Part shown: piece by piece, positions 1 through 10,369 of the stretch
Position numbering within the stretch: position 1 is the stretch's first letter
Layout of the letters: each line of letters begins with the position of its first letter
Assembly (NCBI GenBank): GCA_021442155.1
Contig: CM038222.1
Span: 109,309,121-109,373,120 of the forward strand
Length of the DNA: 64,000 bases
From: Cymbidium sinense
Taxonomy: Eukaryota > Streptophyta > Magnoliopsida > Asparagales > Orchidaceae
Direction of reading: 5' to 3'
Notes under the pieces: generated by a model
What the model was told of the DNA's origin: nothing
Seen by the model: the letters and a program-made list of their open reading frames with translations, nothing else
Databases searched by the model: none
Made by a program: the position numbers and the translations under genes

Positions 1-597
1 CAAAGAGCCTTCCTAAGCATTCTAAGAGGGATTTGAATTTGAGATTTCTTGGTTTTCTCCATTGAAAAATAGGGGAGCTCACTTGAACTTCCAACTTTCT
101 TCACATTAAAATCTACTACAATTCCTCTTGCACACTTCCTCTAAGGATCAATCCGAGCACACTCAAGCATCAACTTGAGTTCCCATAGTAAGGAGAGCTT
201 TAATTGAAATAAAGCTGCAAAGGAAGTGAAGTGGTGTTGGTCCTTAGAATAATCCACTCAACCCTAAGGCCTAAGAATTTAATCAGGGCTTCGTCTCCAC
301 TAGATGAAGCTACCTCATTGATCTCGAGCATCGGTGATCACCGCTAATGAGGTATGGAATTTTTTGACCATCTAGCATAGGAGGTTTTGGTCTTTTGTGA
401 AAGGAATTTTCAAGTCATGCAAGATCCACCGTTTGTTGTGTTCCTTATTGGATTCAGATGGTATGGGTAAAGTTTTGTTTCAATCTGAGCTCAATCGAGC
501 TCAGAATATTCTCCTAGATTATGGACGGTCTCTATTGAGCCTAGGGGAAGAACTGGGGAGATCTTGGCCGTCCATCAGTGCATTTTGGATGGATGAC
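1..597 (+). mobile_element. Giant-family LTR (outer copy), fragment left of a nested insertion
   Basis: The reverse complement of this stretch aligns with 7065-7650 of the LTR at 598-10364; shared landmarks are the palindrome GAGCTCnATTGAGCTC and the block GGTGATCACCGATG. In the family's transcription sense (TGTTGACC to CCACA) it runs on the plus strand and continues off the left edge. It joins 10365-15052 to form one LTR once the insertion 598-10364 is removed. The 73-codon open frame at 397-618 lies inside this LTR and crosses the junction, so it is not a gene. Confidence 0.8.
593..597. repeat. Target-site duplication, left copy (ATGAC)
   Basis: ATGAC here and ACGAT at 10365-10369 flank the LTR 598-10364. 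Both derive from ACGAC by a single C-to-T change each. The paralogous unoccupied site is visible inside the inner LTR near 7065. Five bases is the usual duplication length for plant Ty3/gypsy integrase. Confidence 0.65.
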
Positions 598-1666
598 TAT
601 GGAGAAAAATTCTTATGATGGGGAGTCACCTTTCAAATATGTGGGGAGAAATGAAAGAGAACAAGCCTGTAAAAATTCATCTTTTAAGGATGCCATGCAG
701 ATCTGTAGATGTGTTTATTTAGGTGATTGAGTACATTATCAAGGAAATAATGTACTATCTCAAAAGATAGAAGTCACTATCCTTTAATGGACCTAATCAC
801 CTCAATAGGGACTCCTAAGGAAGATGGGTCTGCATAAGTACTAGAGATTCTTCCCCTACTTTACACAAAAAAGTAAAGTAGGGTTTATTTTAAACTGGGT
901 TCATTAAGTTCCCTACAGGGGCAGGCCCCCATAGTTAATTAAATCCTAAGGAATGGAGATTCCTTAGGAAAACTCTTGATTAATGTAAATGATCATTGTC
1001 TTTGAAGATTTCAATAGGAATGACTATCAATCGATTGGCTTACTTTTGAAAGATCAAATGGGACTGATCAAAAGAAAGAGTTATTATCGAAGCCAAAATA
1101 GATGATACATAGGAGATGCCCACGATGCTAGGAAACCTAGCAAGCATCTCAAACTATCCTATAGTTGGGCTTTATAATTTTGGAATTAATTTAGTTTGTT
1201 TGAGTTGCATTTTTCATTAGAAATTTAGGACTTATGATTCCTTAATACAAGATTAAGGGAATACCTAAGAAGTGAAGAATTATGCTTATCGCTCATAAAT
1301 GGGAGAAGCAACATTTGAACCTAAATCTAGGGAGCTTTGGCGAGGGCCAAAAGCATAGCCTAAATCTATGGCAAAAATTGGGTATTTGGTTTGCCTTCAC
1401 AAGGGAGAACAAACTATCGACTGCTTGGACTTACAACTGCCTGGGGGTGGTTGCCAACTAACTCCTCCTATGATTTTAAATACATGTAGGCAAGTCTTTA
1501 TGCTTATGCAAGATAGTTAGGCTATTTTTTATTCAGAGAGAGACTAAGTCCTTAAACTCACTCCCTAAAGAGACTAGATCATGGAAATGAATGCTTCAAA
1601 TGACCTAAATCTAATGCAATTCAAATTTTATTTTATTTTTATTTTGGACAATTATTTTGACTCAGG

Positions 1667-1670
1667 CTAA
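1667..1670. repeat. Short direct repeat CTAA, left border of gypsy fragment
   Basis: CTAA lies here and at 4557-4560, either side of the inserted gypsy fragment. The uninterrupted sister sequence (reverse complement of about 14000-14020) has a single CTAA at this place. It may be a four- or five-base target duplication (GCTAA against ACTAA) or repair microhomology. Confidence 0.6.
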
Positions 1671-2030
1671 CATTCATATCATATAGCCAAGGTTGTCCTA
1701 AGAGAATATGAGCAATGTCCATAGGGAGAACATCACACCAAATTTGATCCTCATAGCTTCCTATTTTAATAGGAACTAAACACCGATTGGTGATGGGAAG
1801 AAATGTATGATTTACCCAACTAACTTGAAATGGTTCAGGGTGAGGTTCAGATATTAGGTTGGCTCGAGTTAAGGTTTGTGTTGAAATGACATTCATAGCA
1901 CTCCCTCCATCTATAATTAACCTACATCTATTTTCATTACACAAAACATACATGCTAAAAATGTTCTTTCTCCTCCAATCTTCTGCCTCATTTTTTTATT
2001 ACAGTAAGACATCTCATCACATTAACATGA
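1671..2030 (-). pseudogene. Retropepsin (aspartic protease) fragment of gypsy element
   Basis: The minus-strand frame 1639-1953 reads through a retropepsin: the active-site block IIDGGSAMNVIS (the DGGS form seen in some plant gypsy elements rather than DSGA) lies near its start, and the flap-distal block ILLGQPWLYD lies near the end. In the family this enzyme cleaves the Gag-Pol polyprotein inside virus-like particles. Coding sequence of the element stops at 1671, and the last residues of the open frame are host sequence. Upstream, in-frame stops interrupt the gag-protease link. It is truncated and cannot be functional. Confidence 0.8.
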
Positions 2031-2077
2031 GGGTCATCAGTTAATTCCAATTCTTCATCAGATAATGGGGTATCATC

Positions 2078-3190
2078 TTAAACTTCTTCTAGATTATCAT
2101 CTATTAGATTTTCAAGTTCTTCTAAAAATAAGATTTGAGCTTTACATTGATTTTGCATATGACCCTTTTTATGACATTTAAAATATATTACTTCCCTAAT
2201 GTTCTTAGAGCTTCCTTCAATTGAAGTTTTAGGCAAAGGGGACGGACCATTTGGATGGGCAGGTCTAACAGTAGATCTATGGGATGAAATGGAAGGTACT
2301 TGACTTTTAGTTTTAGAGAGGGAGGCAAATTTCTTTTGTTGTTCAACCAATAATGCATAATGAAATGCTTCCTCTAAAGATTGTGGGTCAAATAATTCAA
2401 CTTCATTTCTAATGTCAGTCCTAAGTATAATAATAAATTTATTGGCTAATTGCCAATCATTATCAGCACAATCAGTTCTAGAAACTAGATCTTCAAAAGT
2501 ATTCAAGTATTTAGTTACAAGATAATTACTTTATCTCAAAGTTAATAATTGACTATGCAGCTTCTTATCATGATGCCTAGGATAGTTCTTTTCTCTTAAC
2601 ATTTCTTTCATTTCTATGCAAGTGAGGTTTGTCCTTCCTAATCTTTGATCTTTAACTAAAGTATTTGTCCAATAAATTTTAGCATGCACTATCAATTTCA
2701 TTTGAGCAAAAGTAACCCTTTGGTAATCATCCATTTTATACCAATCAAAGAAGTCATCCATTTGAACTAACCAATCGAGTAATTTATTTAGGTCATGTAT
2801 ACCATCATAAGTTGGGGCTTCTAGTTTAACTCTTTGAGATGGATCATTAGAGTCTTCTATAGTCATAAAATAATTTTCTCTGCTTCCACCATTTCTAGCA
2901 ATTAATTCTCTTCTAAGTGGTTGATTTTCTCTATGGTTTGGATATGAATCTTCTTCATCTATTCCTATTGGCACAGTTTGAGCAGGTATTGGAGGAGGAG
3001 TTGGTACTCTATTATTTTGTAGATGTGCTATAAGAGTTTGGATTTGTTGTTTAAGTTCTTACATTTGATTCTTACTTTTTTCTTATATTTGTTGAGTTTT
3101 TAATTCATTATCTTGGATCCTAACATCTAAGGCATCAACTAATCTAGTCAAATTTTCAACTTGATCTTGAGAGATAGATTTTGGTGCCAT
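2078..3190 (-). pseudogene. Gypsy gag (capsid and zinc knuckle), frameshifted
   Basis: Three minus-strand frames together cover a gag protein. The start ATG at 3190 gives MAPKSISQDQVENL with a coiled, charged start (3083-3190). The middle (2531-2974) carries the retrotransposon gag core with YDGIHDLNKLLDWL and the Trp-rich helix around ARIYWTNT-like residues. The C-terminal part (2078-2506) has the knuckle, where the first Cys of CX2CX4HX4C is replaced by Tyr (YFKCHKKGHMQNQC). Stops and frame changes separate the pieces. In the family gag forms the particle shell and binds the RNA. The order gag then protease on the same strand fits a single gypsy element. Confidence 0.82.
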
Positions 3191-4173
3191 GAGATTTTTT
3201 AAAGGAAAAAAAAAGATACATGAAAAGGGATCAATGAAAAAAGAAATGAAAAAAAAAATAAAAAAAAATAAACAAGTATAATATAATTGTGCAATCAAAG
3301 TGAAATATCAGCTAAGAGAACTTCCAAGTGAGGAGGAGGGAGTACAATACCACTTAAATCTCAAGCTCTCCTTAGAAAGTTTAGGTCTTTAAGACAAAGT
3401 TCTATTTAGCTTCCAAATTCACTAGATTTAACACACTTATATTATTATGCATGCATATTTTTTTTAATTTTTTTAATGCAATGAAAAAAAATGCTCAAAT
3501 TTATCATGCCTCTTTTTTTTTTTTTTTTTTTTAAGAAAACAAGTTATCATAAGTTAATTAAAAAACTTCTAAAATTAACCATAAACAATAACAAAGATAA
3601 TAAAGGAAGAAATTAGATTTTGATTTGCACTAATGGCTAGGTTGTTTTAGGTGAAGAACTACCTCACTAAGGTGCTCTCTTAATTTTTTTTATCCTTTTT
3701 TTGGAGGGGGTGCACAAGTTCACACAATTGGAAAATGGCTAATATATAATGGAGCTTACTAATTAAAATTTTATGCTATCACCATAAACTTGCAAGCAAT
3801 ATATATCTTTCCAAGCTACTAATATGTATTTAAACTATCGTATAAAAGAAAATTAATTAACCTCACAAGTCCAAAAAAAACTCACAAATTTGAAGACAAG
3901 TCCAGCACTTAAGATGCTCCCTTTGTTGAAGCAAACTTTTGACCAAATTTGATCCTTCTAGGATTCGCACTAATACCGAATTTGATGGAGGTGGGCGTTC
4001 TTTCTTTTGATGAGATTGAGAGAATGTGAGAATTGGAGGTGAAGGAAGAGGATATGTTGGATAACTAGCGCTCCCACCAAGGGTTGCCAAGGTTTGGCCA
4101 CCAAGCTCTCAAACCACAAGAATAACTCAAAATTTTGTAATTTCCAAAAGACCCCTTTCATTCTAGTCAGAGG

Positions 4174-4186
4174 GGATATTTATAGC
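4174..4186 (-). promoter_or_regulatory. TATA box of the gypsy LTR
   Basis: On the minus strand the site reads GGCTATAAATATC, followed by a pyrimidine-rich stretch. It lies about 370 bases inside the LTR that begins at 4556, the expected place for the U3/R border, and upstream of gag at 3190. Confidence 0.6.
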
Positions 4187-4556
4187 CATTACAAGCATCT
4201 TTCAAAAGAAAAGAATTCAAAACATGGAGGGAAAGGTGGGTGGCCACATTAATGTGAAGCATTAAGTTGCCTCATCATTTTATGCCATCCATCCATTTCA
4301 CATGCTATTATTTTATGTGGATTCAACCACCTCACATGTCATGCTTTGAATTTTTAAATGCAAAATTTCAAACATGGAGTTTCTAGAAGAAAATTAAAAA
4401 TTACATAAATAAATAAAAAGATGAAATCATAAAATGGGCCTTAGCAGGTTAATGGGCTAAGCCTTCTTCTTTCTTGAATTTTCTTGGGCTTTAGCTTGAG
4501 ATCTTGTAAATGGACCTTGAGCTCTAATTTCTGGATCCTCATGATGTTCTACATCA

Positions 4557-4560
4557 CTAA
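4557..4560. repeat. Short direct repeat CTAA, right border of gypsy fragment
   Basis: Partner of 1667-1670. It lies directly outside the LTR terminus (element end CA on the plus strand at 4555-4556). Confidence 0.6.
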
Positions 4561-5128
4561 TAGGATTCATATGACTAATGCATGAGAAATAGAGTTATTG
4601 GCCAAAATCAGCGAGAAGGGAGGAGGTGAGTTTTCACCATGGCTCTGAAAGGTCAAACCAAGTTTCTCTGGAAAAGGTGGTAGCCCTCAAATCAAGAGTG
4701 AAATAATATGCTGTTCTGTATGATATTATAAAAGAAATGCTCATCCAGCTAAAGGGTTGCTAATTCTTTTATCTTGATTTTAAACCTAAGCTTTAGGAGA
4801 GGTTATGAGTTGTTTAATTTTTATTTTGAGTTGTTAAGTTGGGTAAAAGATTTATTTTTTTCCTAATGAGCCTAATCCACATCCAGGCCATACATAAGGC
4901 AAGGAAGAAACTAGGAAAAGCATACCACTTAATGCACAAGCTAAGCAAATCATCAATCAATTTATAAAGCTAATTGTAGAAAGAATAAATGGCCGTTGTG
5001 ATTGGGCATCACCGCACAAACCCGAAAATAACAAATGTGGGTCGCTGAGCTCTACCCTTATACAACCCAGATTACAAATGAATTAAATTATAGTTAAGCA
5101 AGGAATTCATTGTTATGGGGTCTTCAAG

Positions 5129-5198
5129 CTTCATTTCTTCTTTCTTCTTTTCTTCTTTCTTCTTTTCTTCTTTCTTCTTCTTTTCTTCTTTCTTCTTT
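5129..5198. repeat. TTC/CTTT-rich microsatellite
   Basis: About 70 bases composed of TTCTTCTTTCTTCTTT-type units, inside the inner LTR. The same place in the sister LTR (near 13390-13430, opposite strand) has a much shorter AAGAAG tract, so the array expanded after the two copies separated. Confidence 0.85.
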
Positions 5199-6867
5199 GG
5201 TTCCTTTTTTTTGGATGGTTGGAAGGTAGATGCTCCAAGGCTTAACATGGTGTATAAGATAGGATCTTATGACCAATGCTCATCTTAATCCCCATAACAA
5301 TTATTCCAAAATCCTAATTGTACAAATTTACATGAAAAAGAAAAGTGGAAATCTAACTAACACCTGCAAAACAAAAGTGTGCTAGTATAGGCAACCCTTC
5401 TTAAGTGGTAGCATAGAGATGAATATGATATGAAATTAAGTGAGTGTTAGGTTCCTTTCAAATGAACCATACACCTCACCAAATTCCTATTCAAAACTAT
5501 ACCAACATAAGAAAGAAAGAAAACCTATGCTAAGCATACCTTTATATTCTTCCACATGCAAGCTTATAATTAGAATATAAGTAGTCTACTTTCAGATTTT
5601 ATATTTTATTTATAAGTTTTGAAAATAATTTGCATTTAGTAGTGATAATAGCCACTCATATTTCTACTTTGGCCAACATATGTAAATTTTACATAGAGTA
5701 AACAATTTCATTTTTAAAGTTAAATTTGAAAAATATGAATGCATGAAACCACATGACATACAAATTTAACATGTTGATGAAAGACTCAAAGCATTGAAAG
5801 CATGTAAAAAAATTCATTTCACTTAAATCCTAAAGACATTCTTATAGAATAAGAAAGTTTAAAATAAATCAAAGTGAATTCAATGTGATTTTTGTTTAGT
5901 TTGAAGTTTGATTTAATTTTGAAAAGGTGAGTTGAGTTTGTTATTTCTAACCCATTCCCACATGTGTTTGATATTTTTATTTAATTGTTAGATAATTAAA
6001 TCCATTTTTATGTATTAATTAGGTTAAGGTATGAAATAAGTAACTTAAATATTAACCAAATAATTATGAGCCAATGAGATGACATAAAAAACTCACAAAG
6101 AATTTAAATTTGTAATGCACCTAATTAGAAAAAGGCCAAATGCAATTTGGCTCATAATTAATAGTTAATTAAGTTAAGGGGTTTAGCTTAAGTAATTTCA
6201 AAACACCCTTTCATACATATGAGTTGGGTTTTGATTTCCTTAATTGAACTTAGGCTATTAAACACCTAAGCATCTATCCAAAGTTGATTAATTAAGTTTT
6301 AAAACTTTTTAGAGGTTTTAGAAATTAATTAAGTGGATAATTAATGAGTTAACCCTTATCTAAGAGGAGATTAAGGAGAAAAAATGGGGTTTAGGGAATA
6401 ACTTAAGGGAAATGCCCTAAAATTATTTCTTAAACCTTTTATCTACTAGATCTAACCTTAATAAACCCTAATCATGGATTAAAACCACTAATCACACCTT
6501 AATTATGCTTAATTACATAAGGAGTGTAATTAAGAAATCCACATGCAATTCTTCTAATCAAGCTTTCAATAAATTTCAAGAAATTTAGGGGAATCAGAAG
6601 TCATCCCTTAAAACATACCCAAGAAATTTGGGATTAATCAGAGGCTTAATTAAAAGATAATTAGAAAAATGATGTTTCCAATAAAACCCAAAATCAGAGA
6701 AAATTAGAATTCAAAACCCATTGATATTAATTTTAAAATAATCTAGGTTGAATTATCTTTCCATAGGATTTTATTTCTTACTTTTTTGAATTTTGTAGAG
6801 AGAGTTATGAATTTTAGAAGATCCCTAGATTAATTAACTTTTAGTTAAACATCCTAACTAATCCTAT

Positions 6868-7010
6868 AGCTCACGGCGCGATGTGTGTCAGCGGCGGTCA
6901 GTGCACTTTACATGCATCGCACCATGAGGGATTCACTTAAACATCAAATCCAAAGTGGCGGACGCAGTTTGATCTTTACCGTTCGATCAAAGATGGGATG
7001 GCCAGAGATC
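6868..7010. repeat. CpG-rich block of the giant LTR
   Basis: A locally GC- and CpG-rich stretch (CACGGCGCGATG, AGCGGCGGTCAG, GTGGCGGACGCAG) within otherwise AT-rich LTR sequence. Counterparts lie near 10480-10570, 27418-27480, 42783-42920 and 53785-53830 at the same relative position. It lies downstream of the TATA-like site in the LTR's transcription sense. Confidence 0.6.
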
Positions 7011-7682
7011 TCCCCATGAATTTAAAATGGATAAAGGAAATCTAAATGTGGGGAATTATCTCAGCCGTCCATCCAAAATGTGAGGATGGATGGCTGAGAT
7101 CTCCTAAGTTCTTCCCCCTTGATCAACAGAGACTAAACATGATCAAGGGGAAGATCCGAGCTCGATTGAGCTCAGAATCAAACCAAACTCAACCCACACC
7201 ATCTAAAGCCAAAGAACGGCACATCCAAAGGTAAAAAATCCATGGGATTAAAATTTCTTTCACAAAGCTCCACACCACATTGAGTTTAATGGTCAAAAAA
7301 ACCCATATCTCATCAGAGGTGATCACCGATGGTCGAGTCCCTTGGAGAAGCTTCGTTTGGTTGAGACGAAGCTGTATTGGAAGAATGAGCTATTGAGGTT
7401 AGGGGAATTGCTCTATGGACCAAGTCCCCTTGTTCCCCTTTGAGACTTTGATTCAATTCAACTCCTCCTTGCTGTGGGAACTCCAATGGAAGCTTGGGTG
7501 CACTCGACTTAGCTCCTTGATGAAGTATGCAAAGTAGTGGGTGGAAGTGGTATGGAGTTAAAAACCGAGGATAGGACAATGGCCAGAGCTCTAGGAAGCT
7601 AGGAATCACTCTTTGATGGCTCCTTACTCTCTCTAGTACTCAATCGAATGTGTGGCTATTGAATTCCAATTGAATTAGGGCG

Positions 7683-7691
7683 AGTATATCT
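7683..7691 (-). promoter_or_regulatory. TATA-like element of giant-family LTR
   Basis: The minus strand reads GGAGATATACTCGCC. The site is conserved in position in sister LTRs as GGTATACACCTCC (28251-28260 and 54621-54630). It lies between the TTGACC array (upstream) and the CpG-rich block (downstream), as expected for a U3 promoter. Assignment rests on position and conservation only. Confidence 0.4.
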
Positions 7692-8159
7692 CCCCCTTGA
7701 AGGATCGGACGACCGCCCATCCATTTTCCATTTTTGATCAATGGAGCTTAGGCAGTGGGTTGTTTGAGCTGTTAGGAGTGTGCACATGGTTAGTTTGAGC
7801 TAAGGAGTGGATTGCCAATCTCCCATGTGCTTGAATTTGAGTGGGAGATGGATTTTGAATTTGGCATTTTGATCCATGGGGTCGGGTTTAGTCTAGGGGC
7901 CAATTGGGCTGACCCAAGCCCATTGGGTTGGGTGCACCACTTCTCATTAGGTCCCCTTGAGCTATTAGGAAAGCCTTAAGTGGATATGAAGAAGGTATGA
8001 CCAAATTACCCATAGATCAGGTCAAAATTTGGTCTATGGCCTTGGGGTAGAATGGTCATTTTGCTAATTTTCCACCTTGGATATGTTGGGTATGCGGAGA
8101 AACTAGGTTTGGCCAAGTTTCATGAGATTTAGAATTCATTTGATAGGGTTTGGCTCATG

Positions 8160-9090
8160 TTGACCCATTTAGGCCAAAATGGGTCAACTTGGGTCAAGTT
8201 GACCAATTGGTCAAATTGGGTCAAATGAAGGGTTGGATCAAGTTCATATGACTATTTGAAATATTTTGGTGGCTTTGGTTTTATTCAATTTGGTATAGTT
8301 TTGAATTTGGCTCATATGACTTCATTTAGGTCAAATGGGTCAAGTTGACCTATTTGACCCATTTGACCTATTTGGGTTAGGTCATGGGTAGGTTTAGGTT
8401 TGGTTAGTCATATGGAGTGGATTGGTATCTTTGTTTCCAATCAATTTATGTTATGTTCAAATTTGGCTCAACATGACCCCTTTAGGTCATGTTTGGTCTA
8501 AGGTTAATTGGGCTAGGTTAGGTCTAGTTGGCCAATTGAGGCTTTGGTCAAGTTCAACAAGTGATTTGGAATGAACTTGACCCATTGGTTTGGATCAATT
8601 TGACTTAGATCAAGTTTTGACACATTTTGACCCTTTAGGTCAAAATGGGTCAACTTGTCAAGTGGCCAATAGGTCGCTCAAATGTTGGCTTGGTCAAGTT
8701 CAAACATAGGTCACGAATGAACTTACATCAATGGTTTCAATCAATTTGGCCCATGGTGGAATTTGGCTATGTTAGGTTTCATTTTAGGTTAAGTGTTGAC
8801 TTGGTCAACCCTTAGGTTTGGCTTGGTTTGACCCAATTTGATTGATTGATCATCTCATGATGATTGTTGATCATGATGAGAGGTATATGTGTGTTTGGTT
8901 CAGTCCAATTTGGTTAGGATTAGAATTTGGCTTATAAGGGTACGTTAGGTCACTTTGGGCAAGTGAGCCTAAGTGGGTCAATTGGCTTGGTCAAAGCTTG
9001 ATTTGAGTTTGATTGATATTGTGTATGGACTCATGATTGAAAAATAAATCCATTTACAAGTGGCTTGAAGTCAAATGGGTTTTGATCCAT
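8160..9090 (-). promoter_or_regulatory. Dense TTGACC/GGTCAA (W-box-type) array in LTR U3
   Basis: The hexamer TTGACC or its complement recurs every few tens of bases. I count at least ten in 8161-8400 alone, including the palindromic pair GGTCAAGTTGACC. TTGAC[CT] is the core bound by plant WRKY factors. Counterparts lie at about 28680-29340 and 55030-55760, and weaker ones at 44320-44710 in the other LTRs. The array lies upstream of the TATA-like site in the transcription sense. Whether it binds WRKY proteins is inference. Confidence 0.6.
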
Positions 9091-10340
9091 TTGACAATTT
9101 CATATTCAAAGGAAGAATATGAAAGGATTTTGGCTTTGATTTTTGACTTGGGTTTTGATTAAGTGATTGAAGTTTGTATTTATATTTGGGCTCATGATTG
9201 TAGGTTTGATTGAATTATGAGAGAAAATCAAGAGTTTGGCTTGATTTGAAGTTGATTTGGCTAAGTTCAAGATTTTGACTTGAAAGGCTTAGATTGGATT
9301 TTGAGTGGATTTGAGTTTGATTTTTGAAATTGGTTTTGATTGTTTGAATTTATATTTCATTTATATATGTGAATATGAATGAGAAGATAAATTGATCATG
9401 AGAAAATTTCAAGGATTTGAAGTGGTTTAATCATGATTTGGGCTAAGTCCATTAACAAGGATTTAAAAGGACTTAGGAAAATTTCATAGAGTTTGGAGTT
9501 TGAATTTTTGAATTTGGTTTGATTGATTTATATTTATATTTCATTTATATATGAGAATACAAATGAGAATATAAAATAATTATGAGAAAATACCATGACT
9601 TTGAGATGGTTTGATCAAGATTTAGGCTAAGTCCATTTAAATGAAAATTAAGAGACCTAGGAAATTTTTAGATTGGAAATTTAATTTTTTGCATTTGATT
9701 TGATTGATTTATATTTATATTTCATTTATATATGTGAATATAAATGAGAATATAAATGAGTTTTGAGAAAATTCCATGAATTTGAATTAGTTTAATTAAG
9801 GTTTTGGATAAGTCCTTTAATGGAAAATTAAAGGATTTAAGAAAGTTTCATGAATTGATTTCGAATTTTGAGTTTAGTTTGATTGGTTTGAATTTATATT
9901 TCATTTATATATGAGAACATAAATGAGAATATAAATGTATTATGAAAAATTCTTAAAGATTTGAATTGGTTTTGATCAGAATTTTTGTTATGTCATTAAG
10001 GGAAGATTAAGGACTTAGGAAAATTTGAGCTTAGGAATTTTGATGGATTTTGATCATGGGTTTCAATCATGGATTTTGATCATATAATTGATTTGAGTTT
10101 GGAGAAAATCAATTAAGATTGATTTGGAGTTTGAATTAAATGAAGGAAAGTGAGGAATGGTTCAAGCTAAGGGTAGAAAATTTTTCCTAACATTCCTAAG
10201 GCATGATATACTCCTATGGCTAACTCTTTTAAGTCTCTTGGGCTAGGTTGAGTGTCCACCTAATCACTAGATGTTTCTTAAGACTAAGGAACTCTTAAAG
10301 TCTAAGAGGGGTCCTATGTCTAAGATGGAAGGGTTGAGAG

Positions 10341-10357
10341 CTCATCCTAAAAATGAG
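10341..10357. repeat. LTR-terminal hairpin, inner LTR
   Basis: CTCAT (10341-10345) pairs with ATGAG (10353-10357) around a seven-base A-rich loop, seven bases from the LTR end at 10364. It is equivalent to hairpins at the ends of the other three LTRs, but with T-A where two of those have C-G. Confidence 0.6.
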
Positions 10358-10364
10358 GTCAACA

Positions 10365-10369
10365 ACGAT
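10365..10369. repeat. Target-site duplication, right copy (ACGAT)
   Basis: Partner of 593-597 around the inserted LTR. The sequence continues as TGAGATTATTCC, which matches the empty-site paralogue. Confidence 0.65.

Larger units (their letters stand above)
1671..4556 (-). mobile_element. 3'-truncated Ty3/gypsy element (5' LTR, gag, start of protease)
   Basis: The sister LTR at 10365-15052 lacks this segment, so the 2.9-kb insert can be delimited exactly. On the minus strand it begins TGATGTAGAAC at 4556 (a plausible LTR terminus), passes an LTR with a clear TATA box, then gag from 3190, and stops inside the protease at 1671. RT, integrase and the 3' LTR are missing. The first hundred bases of the LTR are open and encode a GPFTRSQAK motif, like the end of pol in several plant gypsy lineages; this suggests that pol runs into the LTR in this family. 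Confidence 0.78.
598..10364 (-). mobile_element. Solo LTR of the giant family, inserted into a sister LTR in opposite orientation
   Basis: The unit runs from TATGG (decayed TGTGG) to GGTCAACA. Read on the minus strand it therefore starts TGTTGACC and ends near CCATA. It is 9767 bp, or about 6.9 kb without the nested gypsy fragment at 1671-4556. It matches the LTRs 23118-29800 and 49420-56164 along its length in the same order: the block near 720-1000, the TCAAGAGTGAAATAATATGC block near 4690, a CpG-rich block near 6870, a TATA-like site near 7687, the TTGACC array at 8160-9090, and a terminal hairpin. It has no internal coding region of its own, hence a solo LTR. It is flanked by a 5-bp duplication. 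Open frames at 7046, 7313 and elsewhere inside it are unsupported. Confidence 0.82.

Noticed and set aside
397..618. 73-codon plus-strand open frame at the window start
   Set aside because: It crosses the junction between two LTR copies (597/598), so no single ancestral sequence encodes it.
7313..7609. 98-codon minus-strand frame in the transcribed part of the LTR
   Set aside because: Sister LTRs have different, non-collinear open frames at this place (54385-54609, 43394-43609); not conserved as protein.
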